Positions 10,628 to 22,019 of a stretch of DNA of 64,000 nucleotides are shown one piece after another. The DNA is from Pogonophryne albipinna (taxonomy: Eukaryota; Chordata; Actinopteri; Perciformes; Artedidraconidae), in the NCBI GenBank assembly GCA_028583405.1, contig CM053248.1, positions 20,019,139 to 20,083,138 on the forward strand, in the 5' to 3' direction. Made by a program: the position numbers and the translations under genes. Below the pieces are notes generated by a model. That model was not told the DNA's origin. It saw only the letters and a program-made list of their open reading frames with translations, and searched no databases. Each line of letters opens with the position of its first letter. Within the stretch, counting starts at the first letter, position 1.

Positions 10628-12655
10628 GAACCCCCCCCTCAAGGGACGGATTCCAGACGTCCCAAAAAACCAGGAGTTGGCAGGACCCCCGGCGAGACAG
10701 GTGACGGCGGGGCCTCCAACGGGGCAGGACACAGGGGTGGCAGGACCCCCGGCAGGAGAGTAGTCGGCGGGACCCCCAACGGGACAGGACACAGGGTTGG
10801 GAGGACCCCCGGCAGAAGAGCAGTCGGCGGGACCTCCAACGCCACAGGACACAGGGTTGGCAGGACCCCCGGCAGGAGAGTAGTCGGCGGGGCCCCCAAC
10901 GGGACAGGACACAGGGTTGGCAGGACCCCCGGCAGAAGAGTAGTCGGCGAGGCCTCCAACGGCACAGGACACAGGGTTGGCAGGACCCCCGGCAGGAGAG
11001 TAGTCGGCGGGGCCCCCAACGGGACAGGACACAGGGTTGGCAGGACCCCCGGCAGAAGAGTAGTCGGCGGGGCCCCCAACGGGACAGGACACAGGGTTGG
11101 CAGGACCCCCGGCAGAAGAGTAGTCGGCGGGACCCCCAACGGGACAGGACACAGGGTTGGGAGGACCCCCGGCAGAAGAGCAGTCGGCGGGACCTCCAAC
11201 GCCACAGGACACAGGGTTGGCAGGACCCCCGGCAGGAGAGTAGTCGGCGGGGCCCCCAACGGGACAGGACACAGGGTTGGCAGGACCCCCGGCAGAAGAG
11301 TAGTCGGCGGAGCCCCCAACGGGACAGGACATAGGGTTGGCAGGACCCCCGGCAGAAGAGTAGTTGGCGGGAGCCCCAACGGGACAGGACATGGAGTTGG
11401 CAGGACCCCCAGCGGAACCTCCAACGGCACTTGAGTAGGGACTTGAGTAGCGACTAGAGAAGGGACTTGAGTAGGGATTGGAGAGGGGACTTGAGATGGA
11501 ACTCGAGAGGAAACTCGAGAGGTGACTTGAGAGGGGACTCGAGAGGTGATTTGAATGGAGGCTTGAGAGGTGACTTGAGAGGGAACTCGAGAGGTGACTC
11601 GAGCGGTAACTTGAGAGGGGACTCGAGAGGAGACAGGAGAGGCAACTCGAGAGGAGACTCGAGAGGGAACCTGAGAAGGAACTCGAGAGGACTCGAGCTG
11701 TGACTTGAGAAGGAACTCGAGAGGGGACCTGAGAAGGAACTTGAGAGGGGACTCGAGAGGAGATTCGAGAGGAGACTTGAGAGGAGACTTGAGAGGGAAC
11801 TCGAGAGGTGACTTGAGAGGGAACTCGAGAGGTGACTCGAAAGGAGGCTTGAGAGGAAACTCGAGAGGTGACTTGAAAGGAGGCTTGAGAGGAAACTCGA
11901 GAGGTGACTTGAAAGGAGGCTTGAGAGGGAACTGGAGAGGTGACTTGAGACGGTCGGTACGCCGAAAGGACTCGGGGAGCTGGCGTCGGCCGGAGAGCCA
12001 ACCGGAGACGAGGTGCTGGAGTCGGCCGGTACGCCGACAGGACTCGGGGAGCTGGCGTCGGCTGGAGAGCCAACAGGAGACGAGGTGCTTGAGTTGGCCG
12101 GTACGCCGACAGGACACGGGGAGCTGCCGTCGGCCGAAGAGTCAACAGGTGATGAGGAGCCGGAGTCGGGACCATGGCTGCGGTGCCCGGTACTTGAGCC
12201 GGAACCATGGCTGGAACTGGGGCCGGAACCATGGCTGTATGGGCCGGTTCTGGAGCAGGGACCATGGCTGCTGGGGCCGGCACTGGGGCCGGAACCATGG
12301 CTGCTGGGCCCAGAACTGGGGCTGGAACCATGGCTGCTGGGGCCACGGCTGGAATCCTGGCCTTGCGTCTCCTAGAGACCTTTTGGAGGCTCCGTGGACC
12401 TCCTAACGCAAGTCGGGATCCCAAGAAGGGGTTTGAGGCTTGAGGCTGGCACTCAGGGCTGCTAGTAAAAATTCTTAGCTTCTCAGGCAACAAGCTCCTA
12501 AGCCAGGGCCTGCTGTCAACCTCCCTGCGTGCCTCGTTAAGGGCTGCCTCTTTGGCCTCTCTGGATGAGTCCCTCCTCCAGTCATTGAAAACACACTCCA
12601 GATTGTATTTAAGCTCATAAAGCTCTTGGCTAAATGAAAAAACTGCTGGGTCCAT
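10526..12655 (-). CDS. Repetitive 709-residue ORF of a non-autonomous LTR element
   Basis: The ORF starts at the ATG at 12655 (MDPAVFSFSQEL), only about 50 bp inside the 5' LTR, and ends within the 3' LTR. Residues 1 to about 75 are non-repetitive, charged and helix-prone (ELYELKYNLE, SSREAKEAALNEARREVD). The rest is low complexity in four blocks: about 100-165 in Ala/Pro/Met repeats (PAAMVPAPV), about 165-235 in R-P-T-x-A-P-R units, about 235-400 in S-S-Q-V-x-S-R-V and S-S-x-L-S-S units, and about 405-665 in 20-residue units (PVGGPADYSSAGGPANPVSC). No gag, zinc-knuckle, protease, RT or integrase motif is visible. The N-terminal segment could be a shortened gag-like domain, but this is inference. 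The other long frames here exist because the repeat units contain no stop codons. Confidence 0.55.
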   Translation of the reverse strand: MDPAVFSFSQELYELKYNLECVFNDWRRDSSREAKEAALNEARREVDSRPWLRSLLPEKLRIFTSSPECQPQASNPFLGSRLALGGPRSLQKVSRRRKARIPAVAPAAMVPAPVLGPAAMVPAPVPAPAAMVPAPEPAHTAMVPAPVPAMVPAQVPGTAAMVPTPAPHHLLTLRPTAAPRVLSAYRPTQAPRLLLALQPTPAPRVLSAYRPTPAPRLRLALRPTPAPRVLSAYRPSQVTSPVPSQASFQVTSRVSSQASFQVTSRVSSQASFRVTSRVPSQVTSRVPSQVSSQVSSRISSRVPSQVPSQVPSRVPSQVTARVLSSSFSGSLSSLLSSCLSCLLSSPLSSYRSSHLSSSLSSHLSSLHSNHLSSPLSSHLSSFLSSSISSPLSNPYSSPFSSRYSSPYSSAVGGSAGGPANSMSCPVGAPANYSSAGGPANPMSCPVGGSADYSSAGGPANPVSCPVGGPADYSPAGGPANPVSCGVGGPADCSSAGGPPNPVSCPVGGPADYSSAGGPANPVSCPVGGPADYSSAGGPANPVSCPVGGPADYSPAGGPANPVSCAVGGLADYSSAGGPANPVSCPVGGPADYSPAGGPANPVSCGVGGPADCSSAGGPPNPVSCPVGGPADYSPAGGPATPVSCPVGGPAVTCLAGGPANSWFFGTSGIRPLRGGFCHDFGFMFSTFVLKCFPLCIMSGPSPCVFPPCR
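10681..11434 (-). repeat. 60-bp minisatellite, 12 full units plus one partial
   Basis: Units begin cRggacccccggcag at 10681, 10741, 10801 and so on in exact 60-bp steps to 11341, with a partial unit at 11401. The period is a multiple of three, so all frames remain open. The variant triplet at 10741-10920 recurs at 11101-11280, giving a higher-order period of 360 bp. On the minus strand it encodes the 20-residue repeats of the ORF above. Confidence 0.95.
11435..11955 (-). repeat. Degenerate short tandem repeat (gaggtgacttga type)
   Basis: Irregular units of about 12-15 bp built from gactcgagagg / gacttgagagg fill the interval. On the minus strand they encode the Ser/Gln/Val/Leu-rich middle block of the repetitive ORF. 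Confidence 0.9.
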
Positions 12656-12707
12656 ACTGGTCTGTTCATATACTATGCTTATCCAATGCTTTCGGAAAGT
12701 ATCCCAA

Positions 12708-13165
12708 TGTCAGGTTTGGGGAAAATAGGACCCAATTGCAGTTAAAAAATACAAAAAAAAGGTTTGTTAACAAAAAGCGAGCTTTATTATAAAATGCCGA
12801 AGGCGTGAAAAAACAAGAAACTAATTAACAGAAACAAAACCGGGGAGCACGACAGACAGGAACAAACTTACATACGGGAACAGGCAGGAGACACGGACAA
12901 GCATGGGTGACAGTGACATGAAATGACGACGAACAGACATGGAGCACAGGGGAAGACTAAATACACAGAAGGGTAATCACAGGACAAGACACAGCTGGGC
13001 AGGGGAGGAGAAACGCAAGGGCAACAGGTGAACACACTCAGACAATTAGACACACCAGGGAAACTAACGACAGGGAGGAAAAACACAGGGAGAGGGACCA
13101 GACATTATACAAAGAGGAAAACATTTCAAAACAAAGGTGGAAAACATAAATCCAAAACCATGACA
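12708..13165 (-). mobile_element. 5' LTR of the non-autonomous element
   Basis: This is the upstream LTR on the minus strand, with AATAAA as the complement of 12783-12788. Right after it on the minus strand comes TTGGGATACTTTCCGAAAGC, and the same ~40 bp also lies outside the 3' LTR at 10138-10177. Confidence 0.88.
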
Positions 13166-13170
13166 CCCAA

Positions 13171-13773
13171 AGCCTTCCACCTTAAAATCCCAGTCTGTTT
13201 AGCTTTTCCGGGTCTACGCCATGCCCCCAGGAAATGGGCCGGACGTTAAACCAAATATTTGTTGCCATCAAATGATGGCATAACAACTTCCGTGTCAGTG
13301 TCATTTGGTCTAAAAATACTTTTTCCCAATGACTAACGGTGGGAAAGAGATGTCTGTTTAGCAGAGTAAACAGTCATTCTTAGTTTAATCAACTACCCCG
13401 TACGACCATTAGAATAGTCATTTAAATCATAAGGTCCAAAAAGTTATAAAATGCGCCTTAATTTCGATTGGAGGCGGGGCTTAAATGAAATACACATGCT
13501 CTATGGTCCTTGATTCAGAGAATGAACAGGTCCCCGCCTTTAGTGTATTTGAATCCAGCACAAATAAATTACAAATGCTGAGGTCTTTTACATACAAGGA
13601 ACCCAAATACGATGGTCAGTCTGACAAACAATTAACGGTGTCATTGGAGGTCGATGATTGGCGGCAATATTTGTTGAAATTAAAAGCAATAGGGGATTGA
13701 GGTGATGGCAAGCAGCAGGGTAACACTTAAACTGGCATTTCCTTGTTTTATATTTTAATGCAGCATCTACATA
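13171..13773. other. Non-coding stretch, one unrecognised 71-codon frame
   Basis: The plus frame 13485-13700 has ordinary amino-acid composition but no recognised motif, no evident splice context and no start context to support it as a gene. Nothing else was found. Confidence 0.4.
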
Positions 13774-14489
13774 TAGGGATGCATCACGGTATCCGGTATC
13801 ACCGAAATACCGGTTACTGGTGGCTACGGTATACCGTACCGAAATCAGATCCGGTTTCGATACTTTTAAAAAAATAAAAAATATTTTTTTTAAAAGTGAG
13901 TCCGTGGCCCGTGATGGCGGGTGTTATAAATTAGATTGCATAATCGTTTTTCTTCATATTTTATGTATTTTTCATTGTTTGTTCAATACTAGAAAGGTAA
14001 AAGTCCCATAAAAAGGACTGTGATGGGATTTGTTTTCTCTCACCAGTGAAGGTAAATGTTGATTTTAAAGAAGAGATTTGTTTGTTTGTGCAATGCCGAG
14101 ATCTCATGACCATTATTCTATTATGTATTTGTTCTCTAGTCGAATCTCAGGTTTAACATTAATTATAACGGTGCTATAACGGTCTGTTTGCATTGACAAG
14201 ATGTGCTATTCACGCGGCACACCTGATGGCGGGTGTTATAAAAGATATTCCATAATCGGTTTTCTTCATATTTTTTATGTATCTTTCATTGTTTGTTCAG
14301 TACTAAAAGGTCCAAGAAGTCCCACAATAGAATTTAATATTCATTTGACATGTTAACTATATCGTAAAGCGCTTCATGGGAGTAATTGTGGGATGATACA
14401 TTTTCAAAGTATCACGATATGTATCGGTTGATTATCGGTATCGTTAAGTGGTATCGGTATCGTAAAAAAGTCAACGATATGCATCCCTA
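13774..14489. mobile_element. hAT-type MITE (TAGGGATGCAT ends)
   Basis: The ends TAGGGATGCATCACGGTAT and CGATATGCATCCCTA are inverted repeats. The 8-bp TSD tctacata is perfect (13766-13773 and 14490-14497). The interior has a diverged direct duplication of about 110 bp (about 13914-14025 and 14225-14335, sharing gatggcgggtgttataaa), so the element grew by internal duplication. It is non-coding. Confidence 0.88.
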
Positions 14490-14497
14490 TCTACATA

Positions 14498-15203
14498 TTA
14501 CATATAAGTACTTTGACCTTAAAAATGTACACTTTTTATTGTGATGATTGTGTGTGATTATGATAAAGTGTTTTTGACAGACGTACACGTATTGACTGAC
14601 CGGTTCCATTTCTGTCATCTATGGAAGTACTGAAGCCAGATCTATTCTTTACATTTACCATAGTGTTTTCTAAGTTAATAAAGAAACCTCGTAACTTTGA
14701 ATCTGCTTAAAGGCATAATAAAACAATTTTTAGTTTTCACCAGAAAGGGGGGTGGCCGTCATTTTGCCCGTAGTGCTGCTCTCATCTATGGCCTGTTCCC
14801 CAGTGAGAATATCAAGCTGCACAGTGCAATCAAAAACTAAAAGTGTGAACTCCTAATGAAGACACTTCTTCGTAATGGTACGTAACTTCACTTTATAGCC
14901 AACAAATGGGAAATAGACAACTAATACTTAAAAACCCACACAAATAATACCATGTTGGCTGAGATATCTAAAATAAAAAAGAATGTTATTTTAACAGCAG
15001 TTCAACTTTTACAGAAAATGTTTAGTCTGGTTATTTTGATGCTCAACAACAACATTATTGATTGAAGTTTTAATGGCCTTGAAAGATTCATATGATTCCT
15101 TAATGCATGATTACAATTGCCAAAGTTACACTTCTCTATTCTAGTTTAGTATTTGACTACATTTATCTTGCTTTTAGTATTATTCTTTTTGCACTAGTTT
15201 AGT
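14498..15203. other. Non-coding stretch, nothing recognised
   Basis: AT-rich sequence without long ORFs, repeat ends or RNA-like structure that could be supported. Confidence 0.5.
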
Positions 15204-15211
15204 ATTTATGG

Positions 15212-15928
15212 CAGGGGTGGGGAACCTCCGGCCCCCGGGCCGTATACGGCCCGCGAGACAATTTGGTACAGCCCTCGAGGTAATTTATAAACACACGCAA
15301 AAAAGAAAAAAAATTAAGAAATCTAGACCGCAAAAAAATTAAACAAGCGAGTGCCTGTTTTTCCTGGCCAAGGTCAGGGTTGTTAGAAATTAAAATCAAT
15401 GTTTAATAGCATAATGTAGCTTCAAAATACGGTCAGTTTAAATGCTATTTTATTCTGGAAAAAAACGGAAGTTCTCAATACCAAGCTTTTATTCTGAAAA
15501 TCCTTCATGACGACATCCGGGACTACCGTCCATTAGTATCATTAAAGTGGCTATTGACGCCGTTAACATGTATTACATATAAAGTTATGAAAGAGATAAG
15601 GAGGAGAAAATGCATGTGGAAGTAAGCAATGAATGTAAAATGTCGAAATCATCTGTTTAACGCGATATCGGACACAGGAGAACGAGGGGGGAAGTCCCCT
15701 ACGTCACTACAGCTCACAGAGAGGAGGAGCGAACAGCCAGCAAGCGGGAAAGACGAAGGCTTGTGAGGTCTCTTCTGCACGGCCAGCACAGGGAGAGGAA
15801 GCTGCAGCCTTTCTCTCCTGACTGAACAATATTCTGTTTGTAACATAATCGCGCCTTTATTTTTTATTAAAGTACCAATTTGAAAAAATTGAAATGGCCC
15901 TTGAGACGAAAAAGGTTCCCCACCCCTG
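15212..15928. mobile_element. hAT-type (Charlie-like) MITE, CAGGGGTGGGGAACC ends
   Basis: The ends are CAGGGGTGGGGAACCTCCGG and GGTTCCCCACCCCTG. The perfect TSD atttatgg lies at 15204-15211 and 15929-15936. These ends are characteristic of vertebrate hAT-Charlie elements. There is no transposase. Confidence 0.9.
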
Positions 15929-16142
15929 ATTTATGGCATAAGAACATCCTGAAGGATTAATTAAGTTCTATCTCATTTTATCTTATCATACCCAACGGGA
16001 TGCATGTTATCCCTTTTCCTGCCCCCCTTTCAAGTCTATCCGTGTATTGATTTTTTTATGATTGATTTGAGTCTGCTTGGAATATATTTTCATTGTATTC
16101 ATGCAGGGTTAGGACTGCTTTCATCAGACCTCCACCTGCTCT

Positions 16143-16363
16143 CAGGGCCGTCCCTCCCTACAGGCCGATCACGCAGACTGCTTGGGGCCTCACCTCAAAG
16201 TAGGTGAGGCCGTAGTAAATGCGGCGCACCTATGCGCTTATGCGGCGCAATTAGTGTGGCTCGGCATGGTTTCGCCGCTGCGAGGCTCCACTAGCAGCAT
16301 CCCCCCCGTCCCCCGTCGACGCTCGCGAAACAGGGGGCCTCAAGTTAGCCAGGGACGGCCCTG
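16143..16363. mobile_element. Very short hAT-type MITE (221 bp)
   Basis: The ends are CAGGGCCGTCCCT and AGGGACGGCCCTG, perfect 13-bp inverted repeats. The TSD cctgctct occurs at 16135-16142 and 16364-16371. It is non-coding. Confidence 0.9.
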
Positions 16364-16371
16364 CCTGCTCT

Positions 16372-17397
16372 GGTTGGAGTATTTTTCTGTTGGCATTCAG
16401 ATCGTAAATAGCGGGCAGGGCAGCAACAATATTTGAGGACATTAAATTCTTTAGAGAACTGATTCTGTTTCATATCATCATTATGCTCTGTGCAGCAGGG
16501 CTTCTGGCTGGACCATGGCCTACTTTTTGGGAAATCTCATGATTGTGTTGAAGTTTTTGACATTTTCTTCTGTTGAGACACTGCAACTTTGTATTTTTGT
16601 CTTTTAGGCTCCTCTGGCGTTGGACTGGGTTTTTCTTCCAAAACAGTGTCCATAGTGACCCATGGACACCCATGAGCATTGGAACAAAGTGATAAGAACA
16701 AAGCTCTGTATCACTCAAAAGCTGGCAACCAAACACATGTCATATTCAAATTCTGTCTTCTAGAAATGTTTCAAAAGTTTGAATACTACTAAGTTGGTTT
16801 GGCAAATACACAATTAGGGGTACTACTATTTTCACAAAAGTCCTGTGCCCTTTTTCGCTTGAAGACAAACTCGACTTGCTTTAGGTTGAAAAACATAAGA
16901 ATAAAATAATAATAGCACAGAAATATTAAATATTATTCAGAGAGAAATTCCCTCTAGACGGAACTTTGTGATTTTAGCCTTTGCAGACCATTTACATGCA
17001 CACAAAGCTATATACAACACTACAGGAGAGGGAAAACCCCAAAAAGCATAATGGGACCCTTTTAAACCAATTTTGTTTTTTTCTGGCAATACTGTTGCAG
17101 AAATATGTAGGGTTTATGCATTAGTAACGTTAAACAGTTTGTACTCTGTGTTATTTTTAAAATATTAGAATTCACAGCTAAATTGGCAAGCTAGAGTAAT
17201 TTGGCAGAACATTTGTAGGAAGAAAGCCACAGTTAAAGTTTCTATGTAAAACCAGCCCCAGTTGTGTGTGTGGGTGTGTGGAGGTTTTATTCTCCAAACT
17301 ACTTACATCCCACGCGGCACCTAATAACAGTAGAATGAAGAAACCATGTAACCTCTAAATTAACAAGTCAATACCATTCTTCATTCACAAAAAAAGT
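16372..17397. other. Non-coding stretch, nothing recognised
   Basis: No supported gene, repeat boundary or RNA. Short ORFs only. Confidence 0.5.
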
Positions 17398-19829
17398 GAT
17401 GGTGTCAGGACCTCGACACAAACTGATGAACCCAAATGCACAACCCAGAGACAAAGTATTGAATGTAACAAACAAAGTGTATTTATTTTCACAAATCAGG
17501 TAATCCCTCTTAACAGAGTAGGTAGTGGAAATAACAAAAGGCGCTCATTAGGAGGAAAAAACTAAACGTAACAAAAAGAGGACTTAATAAAAACTTAAGC
17601 CTATAAAATAAACAAACATAACAAAACCTGACATGAGAGAAAGCGATCCTTTCAGAGCTGAGGCTTGGCATGACCATTCGGGGAAACAAACAAGACGAAC
17701 TGACACAGGACAGGGGAGAGACAGGACTATTTAACATGTTAGGCCCCAAGCCTGTTTTTCAGGTTTCAGGCTCGAAAATGACATTCCCAGAACAAATGAC
17801 CATATCTTCCCTTCTAAAAGGGTTAAATTAATAATCTTTTTTCTCAAAGTAATGATAAACCTGTGAGTTGGATGTAGAAAAGTCAGAATCAATATAGATG
17901 TTTTTTATTTTAAAGAAAATTCAGATTGAACATGGTAAAAAACTGTAAATTATAGTGTCCGTCCAAAACATATTTTGTACTTATAGTGAAAACTAACCTT
18001 GGATGATGGGTTAGTAGACTAAAGGCTTTAGGAATCCAAAGTACAACATATAATAAGTACCCTGTAACAAGATTGATGCAAAACAAGTGATATTTGACCT
18101 TTTTAGACAGATTTAGCAAAAAAACCCTCTTCTGGGGCCATTTGGGTGGATTTTCCTTATCTCTGGCCCCCCTTGTTCGATTTTGACATGTGACATCTCT
18201 TCCTGACCGTTAGAGCCAATAGAATCGAAGGGAAACTGTCCCATAGACTCACATGTTAAAAAAAAAGCTAGCGTCTCTGCGCATACAATCTTGTTGCAGA
18301 GCGTAGGAATATCCCTGCTCTGATTTCTGGAAACGGAAAAGCAGTTTTTATTGCTTATGGATTATCAGAACATTTCAAAGGGGACACAGACACATTGGAT
18401 TAACCTATGGATTAACTACACCATCGTTTTTATCGTTTTAATGCCATTGAAGACCAGTTTTGACCAGACCTAAGACCAAGGTAAACCATGTTAGCGTTTT
18501 GGGCTATCTAGCGCCACATGTTTTGATGTAGGTTTTTGTTATTTTCTGCGCAAATTTGTAATCTTTGTGTGTTGAGGTGGGTACCATTAGATTCTGTGTC
18601 TCCTTACGATCATACACAATGTGTTGATTGTGCAGCTAGTATAAGTAATAAGGGTGCTAGGAGCAGTGGCGGTTCTACAGGGTGGCACGGGGTGGCAGCT
18701 GCCACCTCAGAAAAATGCCTTGCCACCCCAGCTGCCACCCCAGTTGGCAGCTTTGTTTTGAAAAAAAAGTTGTGGCTCATCGGACATTTATGAGAGAAAA
18801 TCTCTAATGTCCGAGTGCAAGTGAATGCAGCACAAGACGCGAGCCTTGTAACCCCTCCCCCGGCCCTGGAACGAGCGTGGAAATATGATTGGCGGTGATT
18901 TCATTTGAATGGGGCAAAACGAGAAGCATTTCGGATCCAAGTAGACGGAAGGAATGAGGTATTTGCGGTCAGTGGCGGCGCCAGGGTATGGCTGGGGTAG
19001 GCTACAGCCATACCAAGAAATGGCTTAGCCCCACCATGAAAAATGATGTTAAGGTAAGCAAAATAAAGTCTGCCAACTCGTGGAGTAAATTGCACAGACA
19101 GCAGTTAGTAAGATTGATTTCAGTAGCCACTTGTCTGGAAATACCGAAGACTAGAAACGGTTTTGAAAACTTTTGTCACGTAATGATCGTCTTCTCAATA
19201 GAACATCTTTGCTAATGTCTTCTGGCCAATCAGAATCACGATAACGGCGTGATGTTGTTGCAGGAAGTCCCGATACATCGATACAACATTACGTGTTGAT
19301 AGAAATCAACACGTAATGAAATAAGACCCCACGGTTTGATGATTGATAGGTGTGTGGGCTGTCTTTCATTTTGACACACAGAACAATGGGGGCTATCCAC
19401 AATGTAAAGTAATTCACACAGCCTCTTCCCTCTTCTCTCTGTGAGGAGCAGCAGGTTCAGCTTTCAGAACAAAGTAACAAAAAATTAAATGCCATTCATT
19501 TTTTTAAATATGTCGAATAGTAATAGATGTATTTATTTTTCTTCTCAAGAGACTACCAGAATGTGTATTTTATGTTAGTATTTCAAAACATCTCTGAAGC
19601 ACCCCCCAGGATTGCCAAAGCACCCCCTAAGCACCCCCAATAAATATGTGTTGTTTATTTTTTTTTCAAAAATTATTATTATTTTTATTAAATTTGAAAT
19701 ATTATTGATTACATCAATGCAAATGTGAAACAAACACATTTTTGACCAAAAACATAAAGCCAACACAGGTGATATGATTAGGCCAATGGCCAGCACCCAT
19801 TCGATTTTTGACCTACCCATAGGCTAAAT

Positions 19830-20721
19830 CAGTGGTTCTCAACTGGTCAGGCCTCGGGACCCATTTTTTTACTTGGTCAATACATCGCGACCCAACATTT
19901 TGAAGCACACAAAAATCGTGCTGTAATATATACGCTTTTCAGCATACAATATTAATAAAAGTGAAGTACAGTGCATATATCCCTTATATCCCTTCACAGA
20001 ACTAAAGTATGCTTTTAAAAAAGGTTTAATGAGATGATGGAATCAAAGCTGAACTATATAAAAAGGCACGCATGCTGAAAACCCAACCCCAGCAGATTTT
20101 TAGAAATACTAACATAAACTATGCATTCTCCTACACTCTGAGAAGAAAATAAATAAATCTATTACTAGCTACCCGACATATTAATAATATTTTATGCCAT
20201 TGTTTGTTTTTCACTTTGTTCTGACATCTTGCTGCGAGAAGAGTAAAGAGGAGATAGTCTGTGTGACTTACTTTAAATTGTGGGTAAGGGTAGATAGCTC
20301 CCATTGTTCTGTGACCTCTCAGTCATCAGACCGGGGGTCATATTTCATTATGTGTTGATTTCTATCTGAAGTTGTAACCATGGATGTATAAAGAAGAGTT
20401 CTACCGCAAAGTTATTCTCCGTGGGGATTTCCGGCAACAATCTTGATTCTGATTGGCCAGAAGACTCGAAAAAACATCAGCAAAGATATTTTATTGAGAA
20501 GATGATCACTATGTGACAGAAGTTTTCAAAACCGTTTATGGTCTCCGGTACTTCCGGTCCAACGCCGACTGCATGCACAGCGTTAGAAAATCGGGCCTTC
20601 AAAATAAAAGTTTGATTTTTCCCCCCCCCAAAAAATAAAATAAATTCCAATTTTTTTTTTTTTTTTTTTTTTTTCTTCACTCACACATCCGCGACCCACT
20701 CGAAACGGGTGAGAACCACTG
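19830..20721. mobile_element. hAT-type (Charlie-like) element (innermost of three nested)
   Basis: The ends are CAGTGGTTCTCAACTGGT and GGGTGAGAACCACTG, with the perfect TSD ggctaaat (19822-19829 and 20722-20729). It is non-coding, with a long A/T homopolymer near 20650-20674. About 350 bp of it (20211-20560) is an inverted, diverged version of 19120-19460 in the element that surrounds it. Confidence 0.9.
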
Positions 20722-20934
20722 GGCTAAATTACTTTGTGACACTTGAGTGACTTCCTGTTAGCTAGAGAACCAAATTATTTGCTAACAGCAAAGTGAAAAA
20801 TTGATCGTTTTTTAGTCCTTAAACGTCCACTCAATCAAAATCACCTGAAAGCAAGAGGGATTCTGCACATAATAGGCCTCGTGAGTACAAGTAGCTTACT
20901 TCTGGCTCTCTGTGTTTCATTCAAGCCCTGCTCT

Positions 20935-21046
<112 letters not shown>

Positions 21047-22019
21047 CACGAGCCATTTAATGTGCGTGTGTGCGCGTGCGAGCGAGAGAGGTCGCTTCGC
21101 GCACCAGTGGGTATCTACCGGAGATTGTTGTGGTTAGCATCTGGTGCTAGCTAGCCAAGCTAACGGATATAAGGAGCTTTTTCAACAACAAGGTGGAGGG
21201 AGAACTCTCTCCTGTCAGACTGAGAGTCTCAGATAACCTCAGCTCAGGTGAAGTAAAGGACTCTCTCAGTGTTTAGATAGTTAACTTTAGTCTAGTTATC
21301 TCAGTGGGTCTCAAACGGTTTGTTTTAAAAGGGGAGTGATTTGTAAAATATCTATAAAGAAATAGAAAATCTGTTGACAGTTCTGTTTCATATGGGTGTT
21401 GAGAGATGTATCCATAGATCTCTTAATGTTGCTCTCAAAGTGCACCAGATTGATGCTTTTAACTTCAATATTAAAAAAAAAATCTTCCCGGGGGACCCCC
21501 CTAGAGGAGGTGAGGACTCTAGAGGAGGTGAGGTCCACTCCCCACTTGTAAAAATAGCACTTTACCCCTGCTTATATGCCGTGAGCTGATTATCGAGCCT
21601 TCATTGTAACAGTCGCGGGCGCACTGTGTGTGCGTGTGGGGAGTGTTGCAGTAGAAAATTGTGGCTCTGGTGCATTAATGGGAAACCCTAAATGTTTGAG
21701 CACCCTCTATGAAACGTCAAGCTACCCCACAGCACCCCCTAGAGAAAATCTCTGGCGCCGACACTGTGGGGAAATTGCAGGATTGGCTCCAGGTCGCCCT
21801 TTTTATTTACTACAAGACAAATGTGCCTTTTTATTTCATATAGTTCAATTTGGATTGAGACAGGGAAATAATCTAAACCTCACGCGTGGCGTTTCACTGT
21901 CAAGGGGAGCGTGTATGTAATTACATTGCAAATACTGACTTGAGCCCCACCACTGTATGGGTTAGCCCTATCATAGATTACCCAACACAAATACTCTGGA
22001 GCCGCCACTGTTTGCGGTC

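Larger units (their letters stand above)
10178..13165 (-). mobile_element. Non-autonomous LTR retrotransposon with a repetitive ORF
   Basis: Two direct LTRs (10178-10627 and 12708-13165) flank a 2.08-kb interior. On the minus strand the LTR begins TGTCATG and ends CCTGACA. The 5-bp flank cccaa occurs at 10173-10177 and 13166-13170. A polypurine tract (minus-strand TTGAGGGGGGGGTTC) precedes the 3' LTR. The interior has one long ORF (10526-12655) and no protease, reverse transcriptase or integrase, so the element must have relied on another element's enzymes. Confidence 0.88.

Noticed and set aside
10622..11434. 270-codon plus-strand frame of G/R/T-rich repeats
   Set aside because: It is the antisense reading of the 60-bp minisatellite. 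The period is a multiple of three and lacks stops in all frames. The minus-strand frame has a non-repetitive N-terminus in LTR-element context, this one does not.
10681..11434. CRISPR-like regular spacing of repeats
   Set aside because: Units are contiguous with no unique spacers, in a eukaryotic LTR element. It is a minisatellite.
10639..12117. 492-codon minus-strand frame of P/L/V repeats
   Set aside because: Alternative frame of the same repeats, starting inside the repetitive block. No independent support.
11705..12406. Plus-strand Arg/Gly/Asp-rich frame
   Set aside because: Shadow of the degenerate gaggtgacttga repeat.
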